64,000 nucleotides of DNA from Siphonodentalium dalli (taxonomy: Eukaryota; Mollusca; Scaphopoda; Gadilida; Siphonodentaliidae). Shown here one piece after another: positions 10,976 to 22,480 of the stretch. The stretch is taken from assembly GCA_032622095.1 (NCBI GenBank), contig CP136068.1:159607465-159671464 (forward strand). Direction: 5' to 3'. The position numbers were made by a program, and so were the translations under genes. Each line of letters opens with the position of its first letter. Positions within the stretch are counted from its first letter, which is position 1. The notes beneath the pieces were generated by a model. It did not search any database, had not been told where the DNA came from, and was given only the letters and a program-made list of their open reading frames with translations.

Positions 10976-12893
10976 ACAATGAAAAGGAATTCAAAATTCT
11001 GTTAGCTAATAGTAAGACACATATTATGAGAAAGTTATGCAAGTTTAGCCGACTTATTAATGAAACTGCAAACTGCTCTCCTGGATAACTTACTCATTGC
11101 ACTCCACGTCACTTTCTTTTCTATTTCAAAACTATTGTTGCGTACTGACCGTTATACTTGTGATTATATATATTCTAATACCATTACATGTATAATGTAT
11201 ATATCACTTATGTATGTACAATGGTGAATGAATACCGACTTACAACTCGACAACAGCATGTTGATAGCAGACCGCCTTTCTGTCACACTGCTCTAAATGT
11301 AGGCATGCTGGTTAGAATAACAAACTATTTCAGTTGGTAGCTTGATGAGCCCCAAGCCAAGTAATTAATTGATATGAATACCTCAGACAAAATATGGGAT
11401 GGGTAATATTTGTTTATTGGTTAAAAATGCCCCATAATTTAGGTATCGCCAACATTATTAAAAATTTCCAAAAATGGTACATGTCGACACCCCCTGCCGC
11501 CACGTCCCACATATCCCCAAATAGTTAAATCACCCGCCCAATAATAACTAATCATGTCTATTATTGGGGGGGGGGTGTTCAAATTTATGTTTTAGGGACA
11601 CGCGGCACTCAATACAGTGACAACGTCCATTATGTAGTCATTGGTCGTTTGTGGGGGATGCATCAATACACAAATTGACCCCAACCAAATACATAAATCC
11701 TAATATTGTATCTCACGTGACTTTGTTATTGAAATCAAGCTTTCCGATTGGTTGGCTACTCGACTCTATTAGTCGTAGTTGTATACTACGCCTTCAAGTC
11801 TCTACCATCGTGCACTATGCATATGTAGTTTTGACTACTAAAAATAGTAACGAACACTACATCAAACTTTGTTCTGAAACTACTTGTAATTTCGCCGCTG
11901 ATCCAAATTAAAGCTTCAGTAAGGCGAACATCAATTGTCTGAACTTAGTAAAAGTTGAAACTAGTAGTTTCCTACTGCTAAATCAAAATTACAAAGGTTT
12001 TCTCTGGAGTCCCGTTGCGTTTCCTAAGTTCGCGATACCCCATTCCTATATCGGTAACACTAAAACGTGTGATCGGTTGCCGTCTCCGAACAACTAATAA
12101 AATGAACCGAGAGTACAATTTGCCGATTACAGCTTGTTTTAGCTGTCTCTTGTAAATAAATAATACCCCTATGCTGTATACTAAGCGTTGAAAAAACACG
12201 ATACTGCAGATTTTCATGGCCCAATAACACCAATCATACGTTCATGTTTCCGGAGTTGGGTACACTTTTTTTTGTAGCCGTAAATTCTTTGCTTCCGATC
12301 AGAGTCACGTGACCGCTCGGTTAGAAAATAATCAATAATTTCGCGGCTCAATTATTCTGATAGTTCCGTGTACAAGAGCGACTTATACTAATAAATGACC
12401 AAATTTAATACATTCTTCGTTCGTCCGGGCACCAATTAAGAGTGGGTAAGTGGTTGAAATGTGTTGACATTGGTCTAAATGTTCTTGAGTTTGGTCACTG
12501 GTCACCACAGGTGCAACAAAAAAATTAATTTTAAAAAAACAAACAAACCTGAACAAAGGGAATTTAAAAAAAACAAGTTTTTTTAAAACAGGAAAACAAA
12601 CATGAAAAATAAACAAACAATAAATAAACATTTACAACAAATAAAAATAATTAAAAAAAACAACAAAAAATAATGAAAAAAAAACAACAAACAGGCAGCC
12701 AAAGTTTTTTTTAAAACAGGAAAACAAACATTGAAAAAAAAAAAAATACAAAGAATTAATTAAAAAAAAACAAACAAACAAACCTGAACAAAGAGGAATT
12801 TAAATTTTTTCTTTTTTTTTCTTTAAAAAACAATGGTGTTTGCCCACTGGTTTGCCTTTAATTTCTGCATTTGTTCGATACACTATAATAATT
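10976..12893. other. Unrecognised interior of the 10-kb block with an A-rich tract
   Basis: No gene recognised. There is a G9 run near 11,567. From 12,520 to 12,835 lies an A-rich low-complexity tract in which the phrase CAAACAAACCTGAACAAAG and its AAAACAGGAAAACAAAC neighbour occur twice about 240 bp apart, suggesting a degenerate tandem duplication. The frame at 11,651-11,911 has no recognisable domain. Confidence 0.5.
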
Positions 12894-13024
12894 AGAGCAT
12901 GACTTGTCGTGAAATACGCCGATATAGTGCATAGTGCGGTTGTGTAGTTCACTCCGCTTCACGTCGTGAACTACACAACCTCACTATGCACTATATCGGC
13001 GTATTTCACTCCAAGCCATGCTCT
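12894..13024. repeat. Palindromic fold-back element of about 130 bp
   Basis: AGAGCATGACTTGTCGTGAA at 12,894 is mirrored by TTCACTCCAAGCCATGCTCT ending at 13,023. The inner arms (ACGCCGATATAGTGCATAGT and its complement) match almost perfectly around a loop of about 15 bases. A hairpin element without coding content. Confidence 0.9.
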
Positions 13025-15414
13025 ATTTATTAAATATTACTCAACGTTACGACTATAGGCCTACACTACAGCTGAAATAATCATTGTGACAACGTAATAA
13101 CTTCCTTCCAACAGCTCCAATCATGTGAACATTGACACAACGTATCAATATGACGTGCTTCGTTGACGTAAACAATGTAAAATGATACGCACGTAATGTA
13201 AAGTTTGTAAAATGAAATTATTGTTTTGCAACTATGGGTGTATGCCCAGTGCTGGGCATCGGGAGCGCGTTTCAAACCCCTGTGACGTGAGTCATTGTAG
13301 GAAAGAGTTGAAAATTTCATGTCTGACACATCATTACTTGGGAAATTTAAGTACGTGTTTTCATTGTCTAATTTTCCAACAATCAGTAGGAATATTTACA
13401 CCTCCGGTATCTTATTTTTTCAACTTTTAGACTTTAGTAAAAATTGTTGTCTGAAATGAACACCATTGTGGAAATGTTCCAGTCTTATTCAATTTGGAAA
13501 TTGCCAACAGTTGAAAAGCATGGGTGCCGGTTGGAAAGTTTCAATGCAAAACGGGGGGTGGGTGCAAATGGAAACTCGCGATGGAGTTTGGTGTCTGGTT
13601 CAAGAGGAAATTCAACGTTGACACACCATAACAAAGACCATGTAGCCACGTCACTGATTCGGAGACCATAAATAGGTACATGTACATATTTCAGAAACTA
13701 AAAACTTCCCCGGGAATCATACTCGAAAGAGCAGATAGACCCTTTCACACCTCAATATAAGCCCCCCTCAGATTAAGTATGTACTGCATGGTAATCACAC
13801 AAGAATGGCCTGGTTGACAAAATATTGATACATTGGCGCCATATGCTCTTGTGAGTACTTTCCATTGTCATTTTCCAGCTGTTATAAATTTTTCGCACAG
13901 AAGTGAAACGAACGCTCTTTATTTATAACATATATCAGGAATATATAGACTAACACGGAACGCTCCGTGTAAATAGCTGAGTTTTGGTTGGGACCTAAAC
14001 ATCGTGTTCAAACTTGTATTTGTTATGACTCCAATGCATCTTTTTGTGACATGTATTTATCGACCTATTTCGATACGGGAAACAATTCACAAGAGAATAT
14101 TATTAGGTGTATTTTGGAGCGCAAACCGACAAGTGGATTTAAGGTACCGGTTGGAAAATACCGAATTAAGGGGAGGTTGTTCGAACTCCATGCATAAATC
14201 AATCTCCTACATAACAGGGCTTCAGACACCGTAGCGAGGGGACTGAACTCTGGTTTGCAGCTTGAGCATTTTATTCAACGAAAGGGGGTGGTGCAATCGT
14301 AAATTCTGGTAGTACACGTACACCCCCCAACAGCTATAAGCATAATAGCCTATTAGGGGATACAACTGAAAGTGGAACGGTGTCCACTGTCGTAGGCTGA
14401 ACTTAATTATCCATGGAAATCCATGACAGGGACGTGGCTAGATGGGTTTCAGCGTTGGGGAGGGGTGCATCCACCTTGGAATTTTCATCTGCATTTGGGT
14501 TTGATTTCCCCAAAAGTTACTGGCCCCTCACAGCCTGGATGATAGCATTATTCTAAATGGATCAGCAGTATTGTTGCCACAACCAGAAGAGGAACGGAAT
14601 ACACTGAGAACATTTTGAGATCCAAACCTGAAAATAGCAAACTCCTAACTTCTAGACTGGCCTCAATAATTCCAATTGTTGGAAATTTCCAACCTGAGGT
14701 CGTAAAATTTCCAATTGATGCCATTTCAGTCAATTTTTTTTAACAAAAGTAGGACAATGTGCAAATGATGTTCCAAAAACAATTAATAATTGTTGGAAAA
14801 TCAAACTACGAGAACAATCTCAACCTATAATATTGTTGGTGTGACCTGTGCGAAAGTTCCAATTGATGTTGTGTCATGTATGAAATATCCAACTGTTGAC
14901 CATTTTTACCAAAGTTGTGGTGGGGTGGGGATGTGAGACACCCGTGCAACACCCCTGCCGCCATGTCCCTAAATCCATGCATTATCGCACATGGATCGTG
15001 AAATTTAGATAGTAATTAGAGTGACATTTTCTTCCTCATAAAGTCGGATGCCATCACACGAAACAGACATAAATTTATTTGTTTTCGTTTCTGAGAATTG
15101 AAGGGTTAAACTTCAAATTCAAACTTTAAGTTGGTTGTGGAGGAAATGAATCCGACGACTCACGCTTATCGTTGAAATTCCAAGTTATTCGGCATGATAT
15201 TCTCAACTAAAGTACTTACCGGTACTTCTTCGGGTCCCTATAGATGGTGATGGTGTTCCGCGGTGCATTATCCAAATAATAATCCATTACACCGAGAAGC
15301 TCACTCAGAACACAAATGCAAGTTCAGTCAATAAACCAAAGCGTTATTTGAAAAAGAAACACGCGACCAGTTAAGAATGACGTTAAAATGACGCTACGAC
15401 GTAATCGACCGATT
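13025..15414. other. Unrecognised interior of the 10-kb block
   Basis: No gene recognised. Between 14,560 and 14,900 short phrases such as TCCAATTGTTGGAAA and CAATTGATG recur with both polarities, giving weak local palindromes. The overlapping frames at 13,988-14,234 resemble no domain. Confidence 0.4.
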
Positions 15415-15838
15415 TCTCCACACTATGCCCAACGTTGGGCCATCGTTGGTCCAACATCGACATCTAACGCACCTACTAACCTCACATATCGCCTAGTGCG
15501 TTACGTTTTCAACGTCGGGCCAACGTTAAACCAGCGGTAAAACCAACGTTGCCCCAACGTTGGTTGTCCAACGTCGGGCCAACGTAGCCATGTTTGAAAC
15601 GCGCAAAATCTGACGCATGTCGACGTTGTGCCATCGTTGTACCAACCACAAAAGCCGACGTTGCGCCAACGTAATTATTCCAACAAGTCGACGTTGGGCC
15701 ATCGTCGTACCAACCACAAAAGCCGACGTTGGGCCAACTTAATTATTCCAACGCAAGTCGACGTTGGGCCATCGTCGTACCAACCACAAAAGCCGACGTT
15801 GGGCCAACGTAATTATTCCAACGTTGGCCCAACATACG
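15415..15838. repeat. Subterminal repeats of the 10-kb block (CAACGTTGGGCC units)
   Basis: The palindromic core GGCCAACGTTGG and variants recur at least a dozen times. About three units of some 65-70 bp read GTACCAACCACAAAAGCCGA, then CGTTGGGCCAACGTAATTAT. Arrays of short subterminal motifs next to a terminal inverted repeat often serve as transposase binding sites. The left end carries only two cores (about 5,860-5,890), so the ends are asymmetric. Confidence 0.8.
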
Positions 15839-15851
15839 TGTGCTATCTGGG

Positions 15852-16560
15852 GGACTATCAAGGAGTTCCTATACTCGATTATTGACATCCACATGGTGTG
15901 TGTTATCTAATGTGTCAGAACTAAGAGGCGAATAAAGGTTTTCATAGTAGTCTGCGAATGCATTCATTATTTCAGTTGGTGTTCTTAAGATATTGCCATT
16001 GACTTCAAATAAATTATTGGTTGTTTCTTTACGTTTCGATCTGATTGAATTGAACTTCCTGAAAAACAATTCCTGATCCATTTCCGCGGCGTGGTCAATA
16101 TTATTATTTTGTGTGGACATGAACTTCAAGTTACATATACGCAATTCTCTCCTAACCCTACATTTTGATGCTTTGTAATTAGCATAGCTCGCATGCGAAT
16201 CACCTCTTGGTCTACATTCGGATAACCAGACATTTCTAGATGAACGCATTTCGCGGTGTAACAATGTCAGCGAAGCATTCCAGTATGGCTTCAAATACGG
16301 TTTGAACGATTTTTTTGGAACGGACGCTTCCGAAGCTGACTGTATAATGGATAATGGTTTTGTTATAACAATGGTCAAGATCGCGTGTATCCGATGCATT
16401 AAGTTCAGGCAAAGAAGACTCGATCGAGGATCGATAATTTGAAACCATCATTTCGTTAGCTAGAAATTTTCTCCAATTCCATGTAGCTTGTGGAGATTTT
16501 CCTTGCGAATGTAATATGTCATATGATATTGTCATGAGAATAGGTATGTGATTTGATGTA
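15852..16560 (-). pseudogene. Non-LTR element 1: endonuclease end and linker (5' truncated)
   Basis: On the minus strand the element starts abruptly at 16,560 within the end of the endonuclease domain: SNHIPILMTISYDI corresponds to the family's SDHxPI motif with Asp changed to Asn. It continues through the linker (16,400-15,870) with LKPYWNASLTLLHREMRS, DQELFFRKFNSIRSKRKETT and MNAFADYYENLYSPL, all standard before the reverse transcriptase. A frameshift lies near 16,330 and a stop at about 15,878. The next residues lie across the 10-kb insertion at 5,838. A 5' truncation inside the endonuclease is ordinary for non-LTR copies, which often stop reverse transcription early. Confidence 0.9.
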
Positions 16561-16695
16561 ATTTGTGCGAATCGTAGTATTTATAAATAGTTATAAATAC
16601 AATAAGATGCAAAAGAATAATCAGTCACGAATATCGTTGACTGATAACAACTCGAAAATGGTGTCTCATATATTGCGATGAGCAAAATGAATTAT
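16561..16695 (-). repeat. 135-bp direct repeat, copy 2 (5' flank of non-LTR element 1)
   Basis: Identical by eye to 3,040-3,174 and in the same orientation. It abuts the truncated 5' end of element 1 at 16,560. Its minus-strand text (TATTGTATTTATAACTATTT) is AT-rich, has stops in the frame of the neighbouring coding remnant, and may be 3' untranslated sequence of element 2, into which element 1 would then have inserted. Confidence 0.9.
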
Positions 16696-16779
16696 GGATA
16701 TATCGCCTGTATTCAGTTTTCCAACAATTATTTGAGTTTGACAATGCGTGGGGAAACTTATCAACACGTCATTGACCTC

Positions 16780-19700
16780 TGATCTGTGAAGTGGTCTGCT
16801 ATGCCATAAATTAATAAAATCACGCGCGCGCTTCGCCGCCACTCTCCAATCTTCTTCTTCGTCTGTGGGGTGCTACGTGTATACACAATATTGCAACTCG
16901 CATGAATAAAGGGTATAAGAGTTCTGAATAAATGCGTTACTTGTAAGAATTTGATTAAGTTTTGAGGCTGGGACCCCATCAATTAATGAGTGAAAAACTA
17001 CCCACTCTGACAAGTTGTTCCTATCTTTAACAGTTCTGGGTATGAAACTGATTTGTAGGTGTCTGGATCTGCTCTGTGTCTGATGAAATGTTTCGAATGC
17101 ATTTTACTTGCAAACCTTTCTGGTAGTTGAAGATGATTTACTGGAATATTTGCCGCACCAGTCAGACCCTTAATGAATAAACATAGGCGCAATATTTTCT
17201 CCTCTCCTACATCGTCTGAAGTTTTAGAGATTCATTTGGTCATAGAATTAGGTGAATAGTCATAATTTTGCACAATAAATCTGCTGCATCGAGTCTGGAC
17301 TTTCAACAGCTTATCTGTTAATGTGATAGTATGATCCCAAATAGAAGAAGAGTATTCCAGAAGAGGTCGGATGAGGCCAGTGTGGGCTTGAAGTCTCGAC
17401 TCAGTTGGGCACATCCTTAAATTTCTGTTAAGAAAACCGATGGTTCTGTTATAATTTTTTGCGTATATAGTCCACGTGCATATCCTTCAGGTGTATAGAT
17501 GATTAGAATGGGTTTCTCAATGCGATACAAGTGCACGATGTTGCATTTTACCTGTTGGAACCGCATTCCCCATTTCCTTGCCCATGCTCCGAGATGGTCG
17601 TTGTCACGTTGTCACTCCACACAGTCACTTTTGGACTTTATTTGACGGTAACAAACAAAATCATCTGCGAAGTGTATAATATCGAATGAAATTCCTTGTA
17701 CTGCATGTATATCATTAATATACGCTGGGAATAACAAGGGTCACAGTAATTGACCTCAGAGACTCCAGACACCACACGAGAACAGGAAGACTTACTGCCT
17801 TTCACAAAAACGCACTGATAACATAGGAATGAGTCGACCCGTCGTGTAATGTTGGGGTGAATACCACAGTTATGTAGTTTCGCTTTCAATAGTTCATGGG
17901 GCACTGTATCGAAAGCTTTTTCGAAGTCCAGAATGAAGGTGTCCCGTAGGAAAGCCCAATCGTTGATGACGTGAGCAAGTTGGTTATCACAACTGTGGCT
18001 TTTACGAAAAGCATGTTGTTTATCAGGGATGATCCTCTTCTCATACAAGTGATTCACGATGTTTGAAGACACAATATGGTATAAAAGTTTGTAGTATATT
18101 ATGCAGGTAAGTGAAACCGGACGATAATTCACCGGTTTCCCCCGGTCATCTTTCTTGGAGAAAGGACATATATCAGCCGATTTGCAAACTTCTGGCACAG
18201 TGCCAGATTTGAGATATTGATCTAATATAAAATAATGTCAACATAGGTTACTTGGCAGCTTAGTTCATTCAATACTTTGTGGTGTAGTTCATCTGGACCC
18301 TTAGCCGTGTGGCAGTTTAGTCATAGAAGACGTTTCTGCACACCATTCGAGTTTACCTCTATCTTTTCCATCAGTGGAACATCTGGTTTGGACAATGGGA
18401 CACTGTTGCACTGCGTGTGAGTGTAAATTGTTTCCATTTTTAAGAAGCCGAGAACTGTGCATTTTTTGGCACTGGCATGAGTTTTATTACGCCTCCTTAT
18501 GAGCCGACGAATACTATATGTTACTCATGTTAGCGAAGTCCTTCCTCTTAACATCTGGCTTGGAATGTTTCTCAATCTGAGTAACAATTAGCTTGTGAAA
18601 GACTGACCAATTTCCCCCCACATACCCTGTGTTGACCAGATTAACGAAGTCATTATCCGAGAAATGTTGAACTTACTTCCTCATTTGTTCATAATCTCCT
18701 TTATTATACAACCTTATAGTTCTGGTTGGTTTCATTTTCCTACACTAACGTGTGCAGATTGAACAACTGACAATTTCATGATCACTGAGTTTGTCCATAG
18801 CAATTATTTCCGAAATAGAGTCAGGAGTTGAAGAAATGATAATAGCAATCGTGTTGCGTCCTCTGGTATGAAACTTGACTAGTTGTTCGAGAGTGTGGTA
18901 ATCAATAATGTCCAAAAACAATTGACCCTCGCAAGGTGATAGAATGACTTTGTCCAGGGATGACCAGGAGATGTTAGGGTAGTAAAAGTCACCAAAGATA
19001 TGAATAGACGGTTGTGAGCTGTCTCTGTGCATTTCACATATAGCTTCCAGTTGGGTACTTTCGAGCTGTTAGGTTCCCGATACCAACTTGAAAAGAAGTG
19101 AGTGTGTCCATCACATTTTAGTTTTGCCCCAACTGATTCCGAATCGTTTAAAGGCACGGGAGGCCTTAGTTGTCGAACATATTCACATTTATTCCAATTA
19201 CCGTAAACAGAAAAACATTAAAACGCATACAGTTTCGTTCATATATACCATGACAATCGCGTAAACAGCATGCTATCATAAAGACCTACTATATTTTGCC
19301 TAATAAAGAGCCTGATTATGTTACATAAGACAGCACAGTGTTACTGGCTAATCACACACAAATGATATAAACGCTCTTTATTAGTTACATATCAGGAATT
19401 CAGCAACAAAGAACGCTCTTTATGTTTACCATCATAATATAAACAAACACCAGGAAAGTAACTGTTTATGCTTTTGTTTACATAACAATGGTCGAACATA
19501 TGACCATAACATACTGTTTATGCGATATTTCTTATCTGTATACGGAACAAGTCTGTCTACATTTTAATATTCTTTTTGTTTGTGGCGGTTATTGACCGGT
19601 GGAAATATTTTCACAGCATACCCACCTTTAAGAGTGTTGTTGCTTGTGTTTGATCAAGGCAACAACTCTCGATCAGTAGCATGTCTCCTCCGCCATGGAT

Positions 19701-19860
19701 GTTTCTATCCTTCCAAAATACTGAATAACCTAGATCTTCTGACATGAGTCAATTATATTGAATGTTGGAATCAATTGTTGTTGCCTGTATTGCCACCACA
19801 TCTGGAGAATGTGTCGTTAAAAACACTGGAGGTCAAGTATATACACTGAGACTCTGCTGT
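16780..19860 (-). pseudogene. ORF2 remnant of non-LTR element 2 (endonuclease, RT, C-terminus)
   Basis: Endonuclease: DVVAIQATTIDSNI near 19,790 and WKDRNIHGGG near 19,700, then, after the insertion, KCDGHTHFFSSWYREPNSS at 19,120, IHIFGDFYYPNISW at about 18,990 (GDFY in place of GDFN) and KLSDHEIV at about 18,780. Reverse transcriptase: KKDDRGKPVNYRPVSLTC at 18,140, FILDFEKAFDTVPHELL at 17,950-17,900 and, one frame away, IIHFADDFVCY at about 17,665, so the catalytic FADD is intact as sequence. C-terminal part: GLIRPLLEYSSSIWD at about 17,340 and a KMHSKHFIRHRAD segment at 17,100. At least four frameshifts and several stops break the frame. Its role would have been target nicking and reverse transcription of element RNA. 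Confidence 0.88.
19152..19627. mobile_element. TTAA-flanked insertion in the endonuclease of element 2, 476 bp
   Basis: TTAA occurs at 19,148-19,151 and at 19,628-19,631. The inserted sequence begins AGGCACGGGAGGCC and ends CAGCATACCCACCT, so only the outer AGG/CCT and a GC-rich stretch agree between ends. The endonuclease reading frame stops at the left TTAA and resumes at the right one. Removing the insert with one TTAA gives an uninterrupted frame. No transposase is encoded. The weak inverted repeat suggests an old copy or a family distinct from 10,213-10,690. Confidence 0.8.
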
Positions 19861-20110
19861 TGGAGATTTTCGAAACAGACGTTTTTTTTATTCCATTTGA
19901 ATGCTGCTCGGTGTTCGTTGACAGAATATCAAATGGGTTGAAGTCTTCGGCCGGGGAAATGTATGATAATACACTAGATGAATAGTTATGATTGTCACAA
20001 CATGGGCATATTCATGTACAGTTTGATGTCTGAATTTGCTGGTATTCCTTGTCATCCAGCAGTTATGGGTCCAAAAGAAGCTGAAATGAAATGGAGGGAA
20101 TCCCATCAAT

Positions 20111-22241
20111 GCAATAACTGAGTATGAATGAGATATCCAGAGACGTAAATATTGTACAATTTTCGTCGGCTTTTAAAAGAGACTATGTAATAACCATTCT
20201 CATTTTTATTCTCCACAAATGTTATGAACATATGCAACTCACGAAATAATTATTGGTTTGCCACAGTGGCAGCTGTGAAGCAGCGTTGCTGGTAAGTTTG
20301 CTGTTCTTTGTTCTGGTGTTATCGTTGTTACAGCGGCCGTCTCACATCACGTCAATACCTCAAGGAAACAGCTTCAATTCATTCAGCGCGGCGGGGCTTT
20401 TTAAAATTATTAAAAAAAAGAAGATCAAAATGATACAAAATGATAAAACATTGCTAAAGAATGTAAGACAAATTTATAACAAATGATAATAAAAATTGTG
20501 AGGCCACTGCATTCTCTTATATATGCGATGCGACCTATGGTGGACTCGCATATATAATATAATGCATTGGAACAGGGTTTTCGCCAAAACCAATACAAAC
20601 GGTCAAGTGGCCAATTATTAATGGAGATTTCCATGCAAATCTCCGGAGCATACGTTATGCATGAAGAAGTTGTTCGGAAACCAAAGCATGCATATCATTG
20701 AGCGGTCGTAACATATAAGTGGCAGGTGCGCTAGGTAAATTATAGAATTTTGCAATAAATAAACTTTTGATAAAAAAAATTCTGGAATTACATTACATGA
20801 CCTACTTTTGAAACATCAATATAAAATTCAAAAATAAATACACCAACATTATAATGGAACAAGTCACCCTCAGAAGTATGTGCAACTCTGTAACTGTAGC
20901 TCCGCAGATTTGCATGGAAATCCCCATTCAAACTTTGTCTAAATTTAAAATTTGACCTCCCCTTAACCAAAAATTCATGACGACGGGGATTAACAGAATT
21001 CATAATTCAGCTACCAAGCTTACCCAAATTAATGGGGGGGGGTGGGTGTACGACCGACGCGGAACACGTCGCATGGGGGTGGATAGCACAAAATGTGGTG
21101 TCCTCTTTCGAAGGTGGGGGTCCGGAGGACCTCCCATTTGGACATTTTTGGACAAATCGCGATCTCAAAGTGTCTTTCTGGTGCCTTTTCAGCCTATATG
21201 TCAACATTGTTTTCCACAAACGTAATTTTCATAGTTTTGACCATTTGTTCGAGTGTTAATTATAGTGAACTGTCATCTCGTTAACTTATTCCCAGGGGTG
21301 GGTCTGGAAAACATATCTACACACAGGGTTGAACTGTTTTCCCGTCTCCTGACCACCCACCACCCCGTTGCGCATTTTTTGTCCAGTAGGGAAGTAAACT
21401 CCAGTAATTAAATTCCACTAACTGGCGATATTCGTCACCTAATGAATTAGTCCTACAATATGTGTTAACCCATGGTCCTGTTTATATTGGCAAGCGATGG
21501 TTTCTACAGCGATATCTCATTAAAGTAATCACGTCGTTTCTTGTTAACTTACATATAAGGTTCAGTACCAAAATTTATTTTGTAAATTTTATAGGTGGAA
21601 CATTTACCAAGTTAGTTCACCATAATTTCTAATCATAGATAAATTGTTCAGTTAAAGTTTGTTTGACTGATTCTTTAACATGTCATTGCTGTGAACATTT
21701 CACGTATGCTAAGTCTGAGCTAGGGCTTAGAGTCAGTTCCGCAACTGTTCAGCAAATGTGAATTCTGAATGGCGATGTAACGTTTGAGATGAGTTTATGT
21801 GTATATCACATCATGCGAGGGCACCGTACCATATACGAATATTGACGTTGATAACACTTTGTTAACCACAACCTAAGTAATGGGCTCTATAAAGTGGTAT
21901 GTCCCACCGGGATTAACCATACCACCCATGGCATAACAAAAACTGCAAACAAAATTGCCCGATCGGCATCTAAGCCAAGTTTTAAAAACAATTGACCGGA
22001 AAATATTGAAATACAAGTTCGGACAAAGTTTCGAAACATTTTGCCGATTTTCCCAGGGGGAGGGGTCGGAAAAAATGTTCAGGCACGTATGTTGATTTTT
22101 TCCTTTCGACCCTTGTTGGGACCCACCCACCCCCGTGTCCAATGTTTTTTTCCGTTTTCGGCAGTTTTTTCCCGACCATTTTTGGACCCCCACCACCTTT
22201 TAACACTAAAACAGAGATTTGCGGGGGAAATTCACTGTAAA
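20111..22241. other. No gene seen; one degenerate hairpin module
   Basis: Mostly unrecognised sequence. A degenerate copy of the 70-bp hairpin module (arms CACTGCATTCTCTTATATAT and the reverse complement, imperfect on the right arm) lies at 20,497-20,568. G-rich pieces around 21,030-21,130 and 22,050-22,200 contain phrases such as GGGACCCACCCACCCC and produce overlapping open frames on both strands. I do not regard these as genes. Confidence 0.5.
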
Positions 22242-22480
22242 CATGGTGGGAGCTGTGCTGGTGCAGCATTAAATGTTTTGTGCCAGTGCATTCACTTATA
22301 TATGCGAGTCTCCCATAGGAAGCTTCACATATATACGATAATATATTGTACTAACAATAATTACCATGTAAGCCAATGCATTCTCTTATATATGCGAGGT
22401 TCCCTGTGGGAGACTCGCATATATAAGTGAATGCATTGGCACAATACATGTAATGCTGCACCAGCACAGCTCCCACCATG
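22242..22480. mobile_element. Miniature element with CATGGTGGGAGC termini and two hairpin modules
   Basis: The ends CATGGTGGGAGCTGTGCTGG and its reverse complement form a perfect terminal inverted repeat of about 28 bp that continues into GTGCAGCATTA. Inside lie a diverged hairpin module (22,281-22,350) and a well-kept one (22,374-22,440). AAATTCACTGTA before the left end and AAATTCGCTGTA after the right end differ at one base and may be a target duplication, although AA then separates the left copy from the terminus. It is non-autonomous and has no coding content. Confidence 0.8.

Larger units (their letters stand above)
5839..15851. mobile_element. 10-kb block with CAGATAGC terminal inverted repeats, inserted in non-LTR element 1
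   Basis: The left end reads CCCAGATAGCACAC(C)TATG then TTGGGCCAACGTTGG. The right end is its reverse complement with one mismatch over about 33 bp. The retrotransposon frame stops at the right border and resumes at the left border. Joining the flanks after removing the block and one copy of a 2-bp GG keeps the reading frame, so a 2-bp duplication is plausible but not proven. The right end has about 430 bp of subterminal repeats; the left end has only about 60 bp. I found no transposase. The contents are non-LTR element 3, a palindrome and unrecognised sequence. This is either one large non-autonomous DNA transposon or two short elements that mobilised the segment between them. Confidence 0.75.
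16696..20110 (-). mobile_element. Non-LTR retrotransposon element 2, degenerate
   Basis: Minus-strand remnants of endonuclease, reverse transcriptase and C-terminal region lie in correct order from about 19,860 to about 16,780, split by a TTAA element at 19,152-19,627. The 5' border is not defined; 20,110-19,870 has only weak frames that could be the end of ORF1. The 3' end may continue beyond the element 1 insertion at about 3,039. The RT style differs from element 1, so these are two families. Confidence 0.75.

Noticed and set aside
22041-22430. 129-codon plus-strand frame
   Set aside because: It reads through a G/C-rich repeat and two hairpin modules. The Tyr- and Ile-rich end is the hairpin arm in translation.
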